32,850 nucleotides of DNA from an uncultured Actinomycetes bacterium (GTDB taxonomy: Bacteria > Actinomycetota > Acidimicrobiia > Acidimicrobiales > SZUA-35), in NCBI GenBank assembly GCA_902826025.1, contig CADEDH010000073.1, positions 1-32,850 on the forward strand. Direction: 5' to 3'. This document shows, piece after piece, positions 25,343-32,850 of this stretch. Position 1 is the stretch's first letter. Each line of letters opens with the position of its first letter. Position numbers and translations under genes: made by a program. The notes under the pieces were generated by a model, which searched no databases, had not been told where the DNA came from, and saw only the letters and a list, made by a program, of their open reading frames with translations.

Positions 25343-27046
25343 TCAGTGTGCCGATCCCAGCGTTGTGAAAAACTGCTCCTCGGCGGCAGTATCTCCCACG
25401 AGAATCAACTCGTCGGACCGATCCAGGACACGATGCGCGTCGGGATTCGTCTCGGTCGCCCCATTCCGGCGAATCGCAAGGACGTTGCAGCCTGTACCCG
25501 CCCGAATTCCGCCGCTCGCTATCGAGCGACCGACGAGCGACTCCGGCACTGGCACTCTGAACGCCACGAGGCCCTCCGCGAGCATCAGTGTGGAGGCGGG
25601 TCGGATCCGGTTCCAGATGACTGTCGCCCCCGACGATGCGTAGGAGAGCACAACGTCGGCTCCAGCGCGATGCAACGTCGAGACGTTGCGATCAACATTC
25701 GCTCGAGCCAGCACCTGCGTATCGGGACGAAGTCGGCGGCAGTAGATGCTGAGGTAGACGTTCATATCGTCGTCGTGCGTCGTCACGACAACGGCCGGAG
25801 TCGAATCGATGCCTGCCTGGCGGAGTACGTCGAGCTTGGCGGCATCGCCACACACGTAGTGCCGTCGATCGACCACCCGGCTGGGATCTTGCTCGATGAT
25901 GCGGTACTCGTAGCCAGCAGCGGCCAGCTCATACCCGCACGAGCGGCCGACACGGCCGCCTCCGATGATGATGACCGGTGCATCGGCGCCGGCAACATCG
26001 TTCGAATACCGAGCGTCGTAGGCCGCCAGCTGCGCGGCGGTCCCACCGACGATCAGCACCGATCGTTCGACGACGACCAGGTCCGGCGACGCGAGCGTGA
26101 ACGTACCGCCACTCCAAATGCCGGCCACGCTGATGCCGAGCTCTTCCGACAGTCGGGTCTGAGCGAGTGTCTGGCCGACGATGGGTGTGCCCACCGCCGA
26201 GGCTTCGGCGATGAGCAGGTCGTCCATTGCGCCGATGACGTGGGTATCGGTATCGGGTCTGATCACTCGACGAGCGAAGTCAGCTCCCAACATCGCACCG
26301 AGCTGGAGCACCTCGTTGCATCCGGCGAGCTTCAGGATGTCGACGCTCGGATCAGCCGAGGCGAACGCCACAATGTCCACCATCGGCGAGATCTCCCGCA
26401 CGGTGAACGCAACGTTCGTGTTCGCTGTGTCCGATCTCGTTGCCGCCACCAGACGGGCGCTCTCGGCTCGGGCCGCCCGGTAGGTGTTCGGGTCATCGGG
26501 CGAACCAACCATCACCCGGTAGCCCTCGTCATGGAGCACGAGCGCCCTCTGCAAGTCTGCCTCGATCACGACATACGGCACGTTGGCCCGGTTGAGTCGG
26601 CGGATCAACGCATCCTCGACGACGCCGACCTGGGTGAGGATCACGTGCCCCGATTCGTCATCGGGAAGTCGCCGTGGAGCGCGAGCCAGTGCCCTGGCCT
26701 CGATTCGGGGAATGAAAATGAACTGGATGAACGTGAAGGGCAGCAGAACCAGGATGAACATCGATCCAGACAACAAGACGACAACCGAGAAGAGCCGGCC
26801 GAGGTCTGACTCGAATGTGATGTCGCCGAAGCCGAGCGTCGACATCGTGACCAGGACCCAGTAGACGGCAGTCGGCCAGCTGTAGCGCTGGCCCTCCGTC
26901 GACATGATCCAATGGAACCCGACGCTGTAGACGGCCACCATCCCGAGCAGCGCCAAGAGGAGTCGAACGACGATGCGTACGTTACGGGTCGAGGCGGTTC
27001 CGCCGGCCGCCGTCAACCAGCGCAACACAAGGGCGAACGACTTCAC
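25343..27046 (-). CDS. Two-TM potassium channel with two RCK (TrkA) domains
   Basis: A 567-residue K+ channel/TrkA protein. TM1 is at about residues 22-45. The pore helix and filter follow in VYWVLVTMSTLGFGDITFES; TLGFGD is the K+ selectivity filter. TM2 is SVVVLLSGSMFILVLLPF. The first RCK domain (about 125-330) starts GHVILTQVGVVEDALI and lacks the glycine-rich nucleotide loop. The second (about 345-480) starts VIIIGGGRVGRSCGYELAAA and keeps GxGxxG-like glycines plus the acidic end of strand 2 (IIEQD). A TrkA_C domain ends the protein (VPVPESLVGRSIASGGIRAG). GTG 27046 is the first family-like start; the frame runs 225 bases further but has no start signal and no homology. The DNA is less GC-rich than its neighbours. 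Confidence 0.9.
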   Translation of the reverse strand: MKSFALVLRWLTAAGGTASTRNVRIVVRLLLALLGMVAVYSVGFHWIMSTEGQRYSWPTAVYWVLVTMSTLGFGDITFESDLGRLFSVVVLLSGSMFILVLLPFTFIQFIFIPRIEARALARAPRRLPDDESGHVILTQVGVVEDALIRRLNRANVPYVVIEADLQRALVLHDEGYRVMVGSPDDPNTYRAARAESARLVAATRSDTANTNVAFTVREISPMVDIVAFASADPSVDILKLAGCNEVLQLGAMLGADFARRVIRPDTDTHVIGAMDDLLIAEASAVGTPIVGQTLAQTRLSEELGISVAGIWSGGTFTLASPDLVVVERSVLIVGGTAAQLAAYDARYSNDVAGADAPVIIIGGGRVGRSCGYELAAAGYEYRIIEQDPSRVVDRRHYVCGDAAKLDVLRQAGIDSTPAVVVTTHDDDMNVYLSIYCRRLRPDTQVLARANVDRNVSTLHRAGADVVLSYASSGATVIWNRIRPASTLMLAEGLVAFRVPVPESLVGRSIASGGIRAGTGCNVLAIRRNGATETNPDAHRVLDRSDELILVGDTAAEEQFFTTLGSAH

Positions 27047-27187
27047 TGAGCGCTCGCTACTGGTGGCGTCACCTCGGGTTGTCCTGAGAGTCGGTGCGCA
27101 GCGACACGGGGGAACCGAGCACGTCGCCCAGTAGAGCACCCGGCCGTGCGGCATCGGGCGTGGATAGCAGCCGCATCCATCCAGCCT

Positions 27188-27224
27188 AGGTGCCCCTCGC
27201 CCGGCTGGTCCCGGCGAGGGACCT
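27188..27224. terminator. Strong hairpin between the channel and monooxygenase genes
   Basis: CCCTCGCC (27194-27201) pairs perfectly with GGCGAGGG (27213-27220) around an 11-nt loop, and AGGT/ACCT extends the stem after a 2-nt bulge. There is no T run. The flanking genes diverge, so it terminates neither; it may insulate the promoters, end an antisense transcript or be a protein site. Confidence 0.4.
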
Positions 27225-27248
27225 CCCACGGCCCCGCCATCGGGCCAC

Positions 27249-27278
27249 TTCCTGGCGATCGGCCCGGCCAACTAGTCT
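27249..27278 (+). promoter_or_regulatory. Leaderless promoter of the flavin monooxygenase
   Basis: TTCCTG (27249-27254) and TAGTCT (27273-27278) are 18 nt apart. The ATG follows the -10 by 7 nt with no ribosome binding site. Confidence 0.5.
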
Positions 27279-27285
27279 CAGATCC

Positions 27286-28926
27286 ATGAGTCACACGCAG
27301 CCCGTGGATGGAACCGTGGACGTGGTGGTGGTGGGCGCCGGGTTCGCCGGGATGTACATGGTGCACCGGATGCGCCAGGCCGGGCGGAGCGTGATCTGCT
27401 TCGAGGGCGGCACCGACGTGGGCGGAACCTGGTACTGGAACCGCTACCCGGGGTGCCGGTGCGACGTGGAGTCGCTCGAGTACTCCTACGACTTCGACGC
27501 CGACCTCCAGCAGGACTGGGTGTGGACCGAGAAGTACGCCACCCAGCCCGAGATCCTGCGCTACGCCCAGCACGTGGCCGACCGGTTCGACCTCCGGCGG
27601 GACATCCGGTTCTCCACCCGGGTCACCGATGCGGTCTTCGACGAGGGGGCCGGCCGCTGGACCGTCACCACCGACGACGGCGCCACCACCAGCGCTCAGT
27701 TCGTGGTGATGGCCACCGGCTGCCTGTCGAGCGCCAACATGCCCGACATCCCGGGGCGGGACTCGTTCCAGGGTGAGCTGGCCCACACCGGCCGCTACCC
27801 CAAGGACGGGATCGACTTCACCGGCAAGCGGGTGGGGATCGTGGGCACGGGGTCGTCGGGCATCCAGGCCATCCCCGTCATCGCCAGAACGGCCGGGCAC
27901 CTCACCGTGTTCCAGCGGACGGCCCAGTTCACCATCCCGGCCCGCAACGGCCCCCTCGACCCGGCCGAACAGGCCGAGGTGAAGGCGAACTACGCCGAGA
28001 TCGTGGCGGCCAACAAGCGGATGTTCGGGGCCTTCGGCTCCCGCTACCAGCGCCCGCTGCGGGTGGCCACCGAAACCGATCCGGCGGAGTTCCGGGCCGA
28101 GATGGAGTACCTGTGGGAGCGGGGCGGGAGCCTGTTCCTGTCGAGCTTTCGGGACCTGATGCGCACCCCCGAGGCCAACCAGCTGGCGGCCGATTTCGTG
28201 CGGGAGAAGATCCGGGAGACGGTGACCGATCCGGAGACGGCGGCCCGGCTGACCCCCGATGGGCTCATCGGCTGCAAGCGGCTGGTGATAGACACCGACT
28301 ACTTCGAGACCTACAACCGGCCCAACGTGTCGCTCGTCGACATCAGCGCCAAGGGCACCCCGATCACCGAGGTCACGCCCACCGGGATCCGCTGCGGCGA
28401 CACCGTGCACGAGCTCGACGTGCTCATCTTCGCCACCGGGTTCGACGCCATGACCGGGTCGCTGCTGCGGGTGGACATCCGGGGCCGGGACGGGCGGCGG
28501 CTGACCGACTCCTGGGAGGCGGGGCCCGTCACGTACCTCGGTCTGAACGTCAACGGCTTCCCCAACCTGTTCACGATCACCGGGCCCGGGAGCCCCTCGG
28601 TGCTGGCCAACATGATCGTGGGCACCGAGCAGCACGTGGAGTGGATCGCCCAGTGCCTCGACTACATGGCGGCCCATGGGCACGACACGATCGAGGCCGA
28701 GCCCGAAGCGGTGGACGAGTGGGTGGCCCACGTGAACGCCGTGGCCGACCGCACGATCTTCCCCAGCTGCAACAGCTGGTACGTGGGGGCCAACATCCCG
28801 GGCAAGCCCCGGGTGTTCATGCCCCTGCTCGGGTTCCCGGCCTACGTCGACAAGTGCAACGAGGTGGCGTCCACCGACTACCCCGGCTTCACGTTCGGCC
28901 GGGCGAGAGAAGCAGCAGCGGTGTGA
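27286..28926 (+). CDS. Flavin-containing monooxygenase, Baeyer-Villiger type
   Basis: A 546-residue class B flavoprotein. The FAD-binding Rossmann motif VVVGAGFAGMYMVHRM is near residue 12, followed by GGTWYWNRYPGCRCDVES, typical of cyclohexanone/acetone-type Baeyer-Villiger enzymes. The NADPH-binding motif is IVGTGSSGIQ (glycines at 187-192). The fingerprint FQGELAHTGRYP (161-172) matches FxGxxxHTxxWP except that Tyr replaces Trp. A late FATGFD motif is also present. These enzymes use NADPH and O2 to turn ketones into esters or lactones. The substrate cannot be read from sequence. ATG 27286 follows a promoter-like -10 by 7 nt; the same frame is open upstream but without homology. The gene stands alone and converges on the symporter gene, 45 bases apart. 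Confidence 0.92.
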   Translation: MSHTQPVDGTVDVVVVGAGFAGMYMVHRMRQAGRSVICFEGGTDVGGTWYWNRYPGCRCDVESLEYSYDFDADLQQDWVWTEKYATQPEILRYAQHVADRFDLRRDIRFSTRVTDAVFDEGAGRWTVTTDDGATTSAQFVVMATGCLSSANMPDIPGRDSFQGELAHTGRYPKDGIDFTGKRVGIVGTGSSGIQAIPVIARTAGHLTVFQRTAQFTIPARNGPLDPAEQAEVKANYAEIVAANKRMFGAFGSRYQRPLRVATETDPAEFRAEMEYLWERGGSLFLSSFRDLMRTPEANQLAADFVREKIRETVTDPETAARLTPDGLIGCKRLVIDTDYFETYNRPNVSLVDISAKGTPITEVTPTGIRCGDTVHELDVLIFATGFDAMTGSLLRVDIRGRDGRRLTDSWEAGPVTYLGLNVNGFPNLFTITGPGSPSVLANMIVGTEQHVEWIAQCLDYMAAHGHDTIEAEPEAVDEWVAHVNAVADRTIFPSCNSWYVGANIPGKPRVFMPLLGFPAYVDKCNEVASTDYPGFTFGRAREAAAV

Positions 28927-28971
28927 CGACCGCGGGTGCGGGCCGGGGTGAACGGTCCTGCACGAGCGGGT

Positions 28972-30354
28972 TCAGCTCGTGAGCGCTGCCACCGAGGCGG
29001 CCACGATGCTGATCGGAGCGGCCACCCGGAGCAGGAACCGGAGACCGGCCAGCTGCCAGCCGCTGAGCGCCAACTCGTCGCCCAGGAAACGGGCCGGCAG
29101 CACCCACCCGCACAGGACGGCGAGTCCCAGGCCCCCGAGGGGGAGCAACAGGTTGGATGTCGCCTCGTCGAGCAGGTCGAAGACGGTGGCCGTCCGGTAG
29201 CGATCGAGGAAGCCCAACGGGTGGACGCCGGCCCAACGGTTGAACGACCAGACGGTGCCGAGTCCGGCGACGAAACAGGCGCCGGTGGCAACGGCCGTCG
29301 AGCGGCGGCGGGGCCAGCCCAGGCGGCGATCGGCCACCGCCACCACCCCTTCGAGCATGGACACCGCGGATCCGAGAGCGGCGATGATCAGCAGGGCGAA
29401 GAAGGCGATCGCGGCGAAACGTCCCCCGGGCATAGCGGCGAAGGCGACCGGCAGCGACACGAACACGAGGCCAGGACCCTCGGCGGGGTCGAGCCCGTTG
29501 GCGAACACCACGGGGAAGACGGCGAGGCCGGCGACGATCGAGATGGCGGTGTCGGCTCCCACCGAGAAGATGGCAGCCCGGCGCAGGGCCACATCGGCCG
29601 GGCTGTAGGCGGCATAGGTGATGAGCAGGCCCAGCCCCACGCCGATGGAGAAGAACCCGAGGCCGAGGGCGTCGAGCACGGCGCGCCCGGTGAGCTGCCC
29701 GAAATCGGGGACGAACAGGAAGCGGAGGGCGGCCGAGGCATCCCCGGCCGCCATCGAGTAGACGGCCAGGGCCACGAGCAGCACGGCCAGCAGCGGCATC
29801 AGCACCTTCATGGCCCGTTCGATGCCCTGCTGAACGCCCCGGAGCACGATTGCGGCCACCATGGCCAGGAACAGGAAGAGGAAGGCGGCCATGCGGGCCG
29901 GATCGGCCAGCAACTCGTCGAACGCTCCCTGGGCGTCAGCGGCGGAGGCGCCGTTCAGGCCCTGGGCCACCGTGGTCACCGTGTAGTGGATCGTCCAGCC
30001 GCCGATGACGGCATAGAAGCTGAGGATGACGAAGGCGGTGGCGGCGCCGAGCAGCCCGATCCACGTCCACCGGGCCGACCGTCCGACTTCGGCCGCCACC
30101 ACGCCGAGGCTGGAGGCGGCATCGCCCCGCCCCCGGCGACCGATCGCGAACTCGGCAACCATCAAGGGGACCACCACCAGTGCCAGGCCGGCCAGGTAGA
30201 CGAGCACGAAGGCTCCGCCGCCGTTGGCACCGACCTCGTAGGGGAATTTCCAGATGCTGCCGATGCCGACGGCCGAACCGATCGTGGCCAGCAGGAATCC
30301 GCGGCCCGAGCGCCAGCCCTCCACGTCGGGAGCGGGCGAGAGGGTGTCGGGCAC
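28972..30354 (-). CDS. Neurotransmitter:sodium symporter (NSS/SNF) family transporter
   Basis: A 460-residue transporter with 11 to 12 helices. Helix 1 holds the family hallmark LLATIGSAVGIGSIWKFPY followed by NGGGAF; the unwound segment here binds substrate and Na+. FYAVIGGWTIHY is the conserved helix 3 segment. Bacterial members of this family (LeuT, MhsT, TnaT) carry amino acids with Na+. The length is normal for prokaryotic members. The start GTG 30354 is 6 nt after a -10-like TAGCCT, so the transcript is probably leaderless. The stop faces the monooxygenase stop across 45 bases. Substrate unknown. Confidence 0.93.
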   Translation of the reverse strand: MPDTLSPAPDVEGWRSGRGFLLATIGSAVGIGSIWKFPYEVGANGGGAFVLVYLAGLALVVVPLMVAEFAIGRRGRGDAASSLGVVAAEVGRSARWTWIGLLGAATAFVILSFYAVIGGWTIHYTVTTVAQGLNGASAADAQGAFDELLADPARMAAFLFLFLAMVAAIVLRGVQQGIERAMKVLMPLLAVLLVALAVYSMAAGDASAALRFLFVPDFGQLTGRAVLDALGLGFFSIGVGLGLLITYAAYSPADVALRRAAIFSVGADTAISIVAGLAVFPVVFANGLDPAEGPGLVFVSLPVAFAAMPGGRFAAIAFFALLIIAALGSAVSMLEGVVAVADRRLGWPRRRSTAVATGACFVAGLGTVWSFNRWAGVHPLGFLDRYRTATVFDLLDEATSNLLLPLGGLGLAVLCGWVLPARFLGDELALSGWQLAGLRFLLRVAAPISIVAASVAALTS

Positions 30355-30360
30355 CGGGCC

Positions 30361-30366
30361 AGGCTA
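30361..30366 (-). promoter_or_regulatory. -10 box of a leaderless promoter for the symporter
   Basis: On the minus strand TAGCCT lies 6 nt before GTG 30354. It is the same hexamer as before the small lipoprotein. No good -35 or ribosome binding site is visible. Confidence 0.5.
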
Positions 30367-30470
30367 GTCAGACCAGGCACGGGCGGCGTCTTCCTGCATC
30401 CTCCTTCAGCTCGGGGCTGTTCATCGGATCGAGGCACCACACGCGCTCGGTCTGCTGCCCGCCGACGACA

Positions 30471-31331
30471 TCAGCGCGAGGTTGCGGGCAACCATCGCCG
30501 ACCGGCCCACCCGGCGGTGAGCAGCCCCGACAGCGCACCGCCGACCATCAGCGCCAGCTGGAGTGCATAGGTCCGGCTGTCGTTCAGGCTGTCCGGAAAC
30601 AGAAGGACCGACGCCCCCACCGCCGACCGGATCAGCCAGAGCGCGGAGGCCGCGGCCAGGGGTCGGGGATCGAGCCACACCACAGCGATGCCGACGAGTG
30701 GCAGCGCCATCAACTGGACCCAACCGGCCGCCTCCAACGCCGCCATGGGCGACTGGTACCACCCGATAGCCACGACCGCCCCCAGGATGCCGATCGCCCA
30801 TACCGGCGACAGCGCTCGCCGGCCGTCCCCCACCGCGGCCGCTACACCGGCCAGGATGATCGCCGGGATCCAACCCACGATGATGACCGGCCAGGGAACG
30901 GACCCGGCATCAGTATCCCGGTAGCCGACTAGCAGCAGCCCCAACGGAGCGGCGATGAGCAGCACGGTCGGCCACCGTGTGGTCACAGTGAGGGCGGCCA
31001 ACGGAAGGCCGGCGACGAGGAGGTCACGCCACGGCGATGGCGAAACGGGAACCGCATCTGAGTAGCCGCTGTAGAGCATGACGTTCGTGGCGAACCAGGC
31101 GATGTAGGTAAGGGCGAGGGCCAGGGCGATCCCGCTGGCCCAGGCCTGGCCGGGCGAGGCGCCGGTGGACTGCCGGGCCCGGGTCCGCAGGCCTTCGGCC
31201 AGCAGCGCCCCCGATTGGCGGGCCGACCACCGCCCGCCCGCCAGCTCGTTTGCGGTGTCGACGATCTCCGCCCCGCTGGCCTGCCGGTACGAGGCCGGGT
31301 AGGCCAGCATCGAGAGCCGGTACGAGCTCAT
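30471..31331 (-). CDS. Membrane protein translationally coupled to a PadR regulator
   Basis: The 286-residue protein starts at ATG 31331, overlapping the PadR stop by 4 bases (31328-31331). Residues 1-65 are cytoplasmic and helical, with YPASYRQASGAEIVDTANEL, then a basic stretch GLRTRARQ. A similar N-terminal domain (YPxxYR..GxE) recurs in membrane proteins found next to PadR genes. About seven hydrophobic helices follow. The family has no fixed function; regulation of envelope or transporter genes by sequestering the PadR protein has been suggested for related HAAS-domain proteins, and is only inference here. The longer open frame upstream lies antisense over the promoter and out of phase with padR. 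Confidence 0.75.
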   Translation of the reverse strand: MSSYRLSMLAYPASYRQASGAEIVDTANELAGGRWSARQSGALLAEGLRTRARQSTGASPGQAWASGIALALALTYIAWFATNVMLYSGYSDAVPVSPSPWRDLLVAGLPLAALTVTTRWPTVLLIAAPLGLLLVGYRDTDAGSVPWPVIIVGWIPAIILAGVAAAVGDGRRALSPVWAIGILGAVVAIGWYQSPMAALEAAGWVQLMALPLVGIAVVWLDPRPLAAASALWLIRSAVGASVLLFPDSLNDSRTYALQLALMVGGALSGLLTAGWAGRRWLPATSR

Positions 31332-31669
31332 CGCGCCACCGCCCCGCCACCCACCGCACCGCCACCGATCGACGGGTCGACGGTCTCGGCCACCCGGACC
31401 AGCGAGCGCATCCGGTGTACCTCGCCGAGCGCCGCCTCCCGCCCCTGGTCGGTGATCCGGTAGTAGCGCCGGCGACGGCCCTTCACCATCTCCTCGCCGC
31501 TGACCTCGATCAGGTTCGTCTCGACCAGCCGGTCGAGCGCGCCGTACAGCGTCCCGGCGGTGAGCCTCACCCGACCATCGGACAACTCGTCGACCAGCTT
31601 GGCCACGGCGTACCCGTGGGCTGGCCCCCGGAGGAGGGCCAGGAGGATGCACAACGTCGGCTCACGCAT
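31328..31669 (-). CDS. PadR-family transcriptional regulator
   Basis: This 113-residue winged-helix protein is of PadR subfamily 2 size. The features are LCILLALLRGPAHGYAVAKL (helix 1), recognition helix LTAGTLYGALDRLVETNLI, then a wing with the basic RRRRYYRITDQGREAL. A dimerising C-terminal helix and a short Gly/Ala-rich tail follow. PadR proteins usually repress their own operon and are released by ligands or partner proteins. The palindromic sequence overlapping its -10 region (31680-31714) is the likely operator. The membrane protein gene follows in a 4-base overlap. Confidence 0.93.
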   Translation of the reverse strand: MREPTLCILLALLRGPAHGYAVAKLVDELSDGRVRLTAGTLYGALDRLVETNLIEVSGEEMVKGRRRRYYRITDQGREAALGEVHRMRSLVRVAETVDPSIGGGAVGGGAVAR

Positions 31670-31679
31670 GCCGGTGACA

Positions 31680-31714
31680 ATAGTACGCCTACCGATGCAT
31701 CGGCATCAGGCGTA
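31680..31714 (-). promoter_or_regulatory. PadR promoter with nested palindromes (probable operator)
   Basis: On the minus strand the -10-like TACTAT (31685-31680) lies 10 nt before the ATG. Arms TACGCCT (31684-31690) and AGGCGTA (31708-31714) are reverse complements. Between them a perfect 12-bp palindrome, CCGATGCATCGG, occupies 31692-31703. Repressor binding would cover the -10 and spacer. Confidence 0.6.
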
Positions 31715-31826
31715 GTACCCATCGGGCCGATCTTGGCTGTCACACCCCCTTCGTAGTGTTGAGGTGAGCGGGGCCGAACTGCGGCGCCGACGGCCGGCAT
31801 AGACAGATAGACACAGGGAGGCGGCG

Positions 31827-32850
31827 ATGGTGCAGGTGGCGGGTGTGGTGGAGAGCGAGCCGGCCTGGGATGATCCAGCTCAGCTATCGGCCGAGGGGTT
31901 GGCGGTGGCCCTGGCCGGGGTCTCGGCGATTGAGGCGGCGGCCAAGGCCCGGTTCCTGGCCCTGCTGGGCGAGTTCCTGGAACGCCAAGGCTGGGAGGCC
32001 GCCGGGTGCGTCAGCGCCGCCCAGTGGCTGTCGTGGCAGTGCGGCCTCGGCTCAGTGGCGGCCAGCGAACACATCCGGGTGGCCCAGGCCCTCCGCTCCC
32101 TCCCCGCTATCGCCGCCGCCCTGGCCTCCGGCGCGATCACCTGGTCCAAGGTGCGGGCCATCACCCGCATCGCCACCCCGGCCACCGAGACCACCTGGCT
32201 CGACGTGGCCCTCGACGGCACCGCCTCCCAGGTCGAGCAGATCGTACGCACCCAACGCCGGATCAACGCCGCCGACGCCGACCACCAGGAAGCCACCCGC
32301 TCCCTGACCTGGCGCCAGGCCGACGACGACGGCTCCCTCATCATCACCCTGCGGGTACCGGCCGCCGAAGGCGCCGCCGTGATCGCCGCCGTCCAGGAAC
32401 ACACCACCCCCGAAGCCGGCGTCCCCATCGCCAGCCGCCGGGCCGACGCCATGGTCGAGCTCATCCTCGGCCCCCACATCGCCACCCCCACCGTCACCAT
32501 CGTCACCACCCCCGAAACGCTCGCCACCGGGCAGACCGAAAACGGCACCGCCGACCCCGGCCCCTGCGCCACCGACACCGGCATCGCCATCGACCCCGGA
32601 ACCGCCGCCGCAGCCGCCTGCGACGGCCCCGTCATCACCCCCGACACCGACGGCACCTACCGCCAACAGCGCTACCCCACCGCCGGCACCCGCCGGCTCC
32701 TCGCCCTACGCGACCCCACCTGCCGATTCCCCGGCTGCCACCACACCGGCCGCCGCGAAGCCCACCACCTCACCCACTGGATCCACGGCGGATCCCGCCA
32801 ACCCGACAACCTCGTCCTCCTCTGCCCCGGCCACCACCGCCTCATCCACC
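31827..32850 (+). CDS. DUF222/HNH endonuclease-like (13E12-type) protein, 3' end outside window
   Basis: The frame from ATG 31827 is open to the window end (341 full codons). GGAGG at 31817-31821, 5 nt upstream, is the best ribosome binding site in this part. Residues 10-200 form the DUF222 helical domain (LAVALAGVSAIEAAAKARFL; AAQWLSWQCGLG; ITWSKVRAITRIATP). Near the visible end is the HNH nuclease motif: CRFPGCHHTGRREAHHLTHW, then GGSRQPDNLVLLCPGHHRLIH, with zinc-type cysteines and catalytic histidines all present. Such proteins are abundant and multicopy in actinobacteria; they are suspected to be mobile or housekeeping nucleases without proven targets. A low-complexity Ala/Pro/Thr linker joins the two domains. 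Confidence 0.92.
   Translation, partial: MVQVAGVVESEPAWDDPAQLSAEGLAVALAGVSAIEAAAKARFLALLGEFLERQGWEAAGCVSAAQWLSWQCGLGSVAASEHIRVAQALRSLPAIAAALASGAITWSKVRAITRIATPATETTWLDVALDGTASQVEQIVRTQRRINAADADHQEATRSLTWRQADDDGSLIITLRVPAAEGAAVIAAVQEHTTPEAGVPIASRRADAMVELILGPHIATPTVTIVTTPETLATGQTENGTADPGPCATDTGIAIDPGTAAAAACDGPVITPDTDGTYRQQRYPTAGTRRLLALRDPTCRFPGCHHTGRREAHHLTHWIHGGSRQPDNLVLLCPGHHRLIH

Noticed and set aside
27043..28731. Minus-strand open frame of about 560 codons
   Set aside because: Antisense to the flavin monooxygenase; composition is Gly/His/Pro-rich and has no homology.
1..32850. CRISPR arrays, tRNA or rRNA genes, insertion sequences, phage genes, biosynthetic gene clusters
   Set aside because: No spaced direct repeats, no tRNA-like T-arm or cloverleaf, no transposase or integrase motifs, and no PKS/NRPS-type genes were seen on either strand.

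Overview
The window is high-GC DNA from an actinobacterium, most likely an uncultured member related to Acidimicrobiia. This is inferred from several things together: frequent GTG starts, TAnnnT -10 boxes lying 6-8 nt from start codons (leaderless mRNAs), an MmpL-type RND exporter, a single-chain acyl-CoA carboxylase, an LpqY-SugABC-like transporter and a DUF222/HNH (13E12-type) protein. No rRNA, tRNA, CRISPR array, insertion sequence or phage gene was recognised.

Bases 1-11,440 form a coherent signalling and export block. After the 3' end of an unidentified membrane protein comes an SRPBCC-TetR pair whose start codon lies inside a perfect 13-bp inverted repeat, a likely self-regulated operator. 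Next is a module of an FtsX-type permease plus ATPase (minus), histidine kinase 1 (plus), one NarL-type response regulator and histidine kinase 2 (minus), and an MmpL exporter with a small four-helix membrane protein (plus). The two kinases are clear paralogues. A shared 34-bp element lies upstream of the ABC ATPase and upstream of mmpL, in the same orientation and at nearly the same distance from the start. I infer one regulon in which two sensors feed one regulator that drives two different exporters.

Bases 11,450-18,840 look like a mosaic. They hold a secreted PQQ-type sugar dehydrogenase fused to an HSL-type esterase, with a probable frameshift and a lost C-terminus. A complete single-chain biotin-dependent acyl-CoA carboxylase follows, its stop codon sitting exactly at the esterase breakpoint. 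Then come a gene-poor gap with degraded fragments, a lipoprotein serpin in less GC-rich DNA, and the last ~50 codons of an oligopeptide ABC ATPase. These breaks are either real rearrangements or assembly joins, and the sequence alone cannot decide which.

Bases 18,834-25,240 are transport. A DppF/OppF-type ATPase meets, tail to tail, a five-gene minus-strand operon (lpqY-sugA-sugB-sugC-membrane protein). Three of its four junctions are 4-bp start/stop overlaps. A divergent small lipoprotein follows.

Bases 25,340-32,850 carry a two-TM potassium channel with two RCK domains, a Baeyer-Villiger-type flavin monooxygenase, a neurotransmitter:sodium symporter family transporter, a PadR repressor coupled to a membrane protein behind a palindromic operator, and a DUF222/HNH endonuclease-like gene that runs off the window end.
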